Part shown: positions 16,150-17,074 of the stretch, in pieces
How positions within the stretch are numbered: the first letter of the stretch is position 1
How the letters are laid out: each line of letters starts with the position of its first letter
From: JAZDMK01 sp043800975
GTDB lineage: Bacteria; Bacteroidota; Bacteroidia; Bacteroidales; JAHJDW01
Length of the DNA stretch: 17,074 bases
Assembly (NCBI GenBank): GCA_043800975.1
Contig: JAZDMK010000170.1
Location: 1-17,074, forward strand
Direction of reading: 5' to 3'
The notes under the pieces: generated by a model
The model's database searches: none
What the model saw: the letters and a program-made list of their open reading frames with translations, nothing else
Told to the model about the DNA's origin: nothing
Made by a program: the position numbers and the translations under genes

Positions 16150-16681
16150 TATTTGTGCAGGCTGCTTGCTTCCGCTTAGCTCACTGCAGGCGCAGAACAT
16201 TTCGGTTCGTGGCGGGATTTATGATTTTACCGATATGACCGCCAGCGAAGTTTATCGTATTGCCCCAACTGTGCAAGCCGGGCTGCCACTGTGGAAACGC
16301 AATCAACTCTGCATGGAAGCACTTCCCGGTTTTTCCTTCAAATCCAAAAGATATAATGAGCATCACCACTATCTGTATATGTTTCCTGTTATGTTCAGTC
16401 TGAATTATTCAGCCACAAATTCAGATGCAAAAGTATATCCTGTATTCTCTGCAGGTGCCACTTTGCTGGGTAAAGCTGATCACAATGTGTTTATGGAAAA
16501 AACTATTTATGCATTCACTTATGGTTTCAATGCAGGAAGTGGCATTCGTATTCTTTGCAAAAACAACAACCTGATTTCATTCACACTTTCATACAATCTG
16601 CTAATCCCACCTGTTATGGAAAAAATAAATCCATCGGGAGTAATGATCATGCTGGGTTACCATTTCAAGAATAAAGAATGA
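16121..16681 (+). CDS. Outer-membrane beta-barrel-like protein
   Basis: A 186-residue protein with a signal peptide (about 1-25, ending LQAQ). The mature part alternates polar and hydrophobic residues in strands (APTVQAGLPLW, YLYMFPVMFSLNYSA, VYPVFSAGATLLG, FTYGFNAGSGIRIL, LISFTLSYNLLI) and ends VMIMLGYHFKNKE, typical of small barrels. I do not recognise a specific family. The start ATG lies inside the end of the phosphoesterase gene in another frame (29-base overlap), so the two are probably translationally coupled. It may help place the two preceding lipoproteins at the outer membrane, an inference from the operon alone. Confidence 0.75.
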   Translation: MKKLKILICSICAGCLLPLSSLQAQNISVRGGIYDFTDMTASEVYRIAPTVQAGLPLWKRNQLCMEALPGFSFKSKRYNEHHHYLYMFPVMFSLNYSATNSDAKVYPVFSAGATLLGKADHNVFMEKTIYAFTYGFNAGSGIRILCKNNNLISFTLSYNLLIPPVMEKINPSGVMIMLGYHFKNKE

Positions 16682-16688
16682 CACACCA

Positions 16689-16711
16689 CGTTCGCGCGCG
16701 TATAGCCAGCA
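16689..16711. repeat. Dispersed repeat block 1, second copy
   Basis: Second copy of the block at 14713-14735, lying 7 bases after the stop of the barrel gene. The region from here to 16917 is gene-free and contains this repeat, the hairpins at 16730-16791 and the promoter copy at 16805. Confidence 0.6.
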
Positions 16712-16729
16712 TGGTATAAAAAGGTTAAT

Positions 16730-16791
16730 CCCCATAAGGGGAAACAGATTTCTTTCGTTCTGTTTTCTATTAATATTTATCCCCTACGGGG
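16730..16791. repeat. Two CCCC/GGGG hairpins around a third stem
   Basis: CCCC-ATAA-GGGG at 16730-16741 and CCCC-TAC-GGGG at 16781-16791, each preceded by AT and followed by AAA. Between them AAACAGA (16742-16748) pairs with TCTGTTT (16759-16765). No T-run follows either stem on the plus strand, so a simple terminator is unlikely. This stretch appears inserted between two blocks that lie closer together in the copy at 14713-14807. Confidence 0.5.
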
Positions 16792-16803
16792 AAAGAAATT
16801 TCA

Positions 16804-16853
16804 TTAAATTTGAAGCAGATATTTCGAAAATGGAAACGACAAAAAGTGCATAA
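16804..16853 (+). promoter_or_regulatory. Duplicated promoter and start with aborted 7-codon frame
   Basis: Contains TAAATTTG at 16805-16812 and an ATG at 16830, exactly the spacing seen before the lipoprotein gene at 14796. The copied coding start reads M-E-T-T-K-S-A then stop at 16851-16853. It may still act as a promoter for the next gene at 16918. Confidence 0.4.
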
Positions 16854-16917
16854 TGAATGTTTACATGTGATGTAAAGTATGATTAAATCAGACCTATAAA
16901 CTTTAGCAAAATTTAAA

Positions 16918-17074
16918 ATGAGAAACCTGACATTAACAATTACAATAATATTTTTTTTCTGTTTGGTTGCATGTCAAGTTAAAAACAAGAAAAATTCAGT
17001 TACATATCCTACTATTAATCTTCTTACGTCTGACACTTCATCTATTCCGAATGAAATTACGCAATATTATTTAC
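16918..17074 (+). CDS. Lipoprotein, partial (runs off window)
   Basis: The ATG at 16918 opens a frame that continues to the window end (52 codons seen). It starts MRNLTLTITIIFFF and has a lipobox LVAC with Cys19, then QVKNKKNS, a normal lipoprotein tether. The visible mature part (YPTINLLTSDTSSIPNEITQYYL) does not identify a family. It lies downstream of the duplicated promoter block and could be transcribed from it with a leader of about 100 bases. Confidence 0.65.
   Translation, partial: MRNLTLTITIIFFFCLVACQVKNKKNSVTYPTINLLTSDTSSIPNEITQYYL

Noticed and set aside
16730..16791. Rho-independent terminator of the envelope operon
   Set aside because: The CCCC/GGGG stems are short and not followed by a T-run on the transcribed strand; kept only as hairpins.

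Overview
The window looks like a Bacteroidota (Bacteroidetes) chromosome, probably from an environmental member of the Chitinophagales/Sphingobacteriales. The evidence is a protein ending in a type IX secretion (gliding-motility type) C-terminal sorting domain, several short-lipobox lipoproteins, TAnnTTTG-type promoter boxes, little Shine-Dalgarno sequence, and a free-standing S23 (23S rRNA intervening-sequence type) four-helix-bundle gene. I see no rRNA, tRNA, CRISPR array or classical transposase.

Region 1 (1-4430) is a carbohydrate locus. It holds a phosphorylase-like GH130 enzyme, a GT4 glycosyltransferase and a second, longer GH130 protein that converges on the first two. The whole gap between the two convergent stop codons is filled by one unit: a small S23-type gene framed by two arrays of CTGCNN hexamers in inverted orientation. 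This is the most suggestive unexplained structure in the window.

Region 2 (4434-9029) has a 999-residue exported adhesin-like protein (choice-of-anchor L, SprB-like repeats, PKD, T9SS type B sorting domain). It is followed by two tandem, translationally coupled paralogous secreted proteins of unknown function, and a possible broken small gene.

Region 3 (9030-13730) is a divergent pair. One gene encodes an exported protein with 16 WD40-like repeats and a C-terminal caspase-like protease domain with an intact His/Cys pair. The other encodes an exported cysteine-containing leucine-rich-repeat protein with an EF-hand-like loop.

Region 4 (13731-14795) has no convincing gene. It contains two 30-bp direct repeats around a hairpin-rich stretch, then a 21-bp minisatellite of about 23 units.

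Region 5 (14796-17074) is an envelope operon of lipoprotein, metallophosphoesterase lipoprotein and outer-membrane beta-barrel-like protein. A second lipoprotein gene follows and runs off the window. The promoter and 5' end of the operon are duplicated, with a hairpin insertion, upstream of that last gene.
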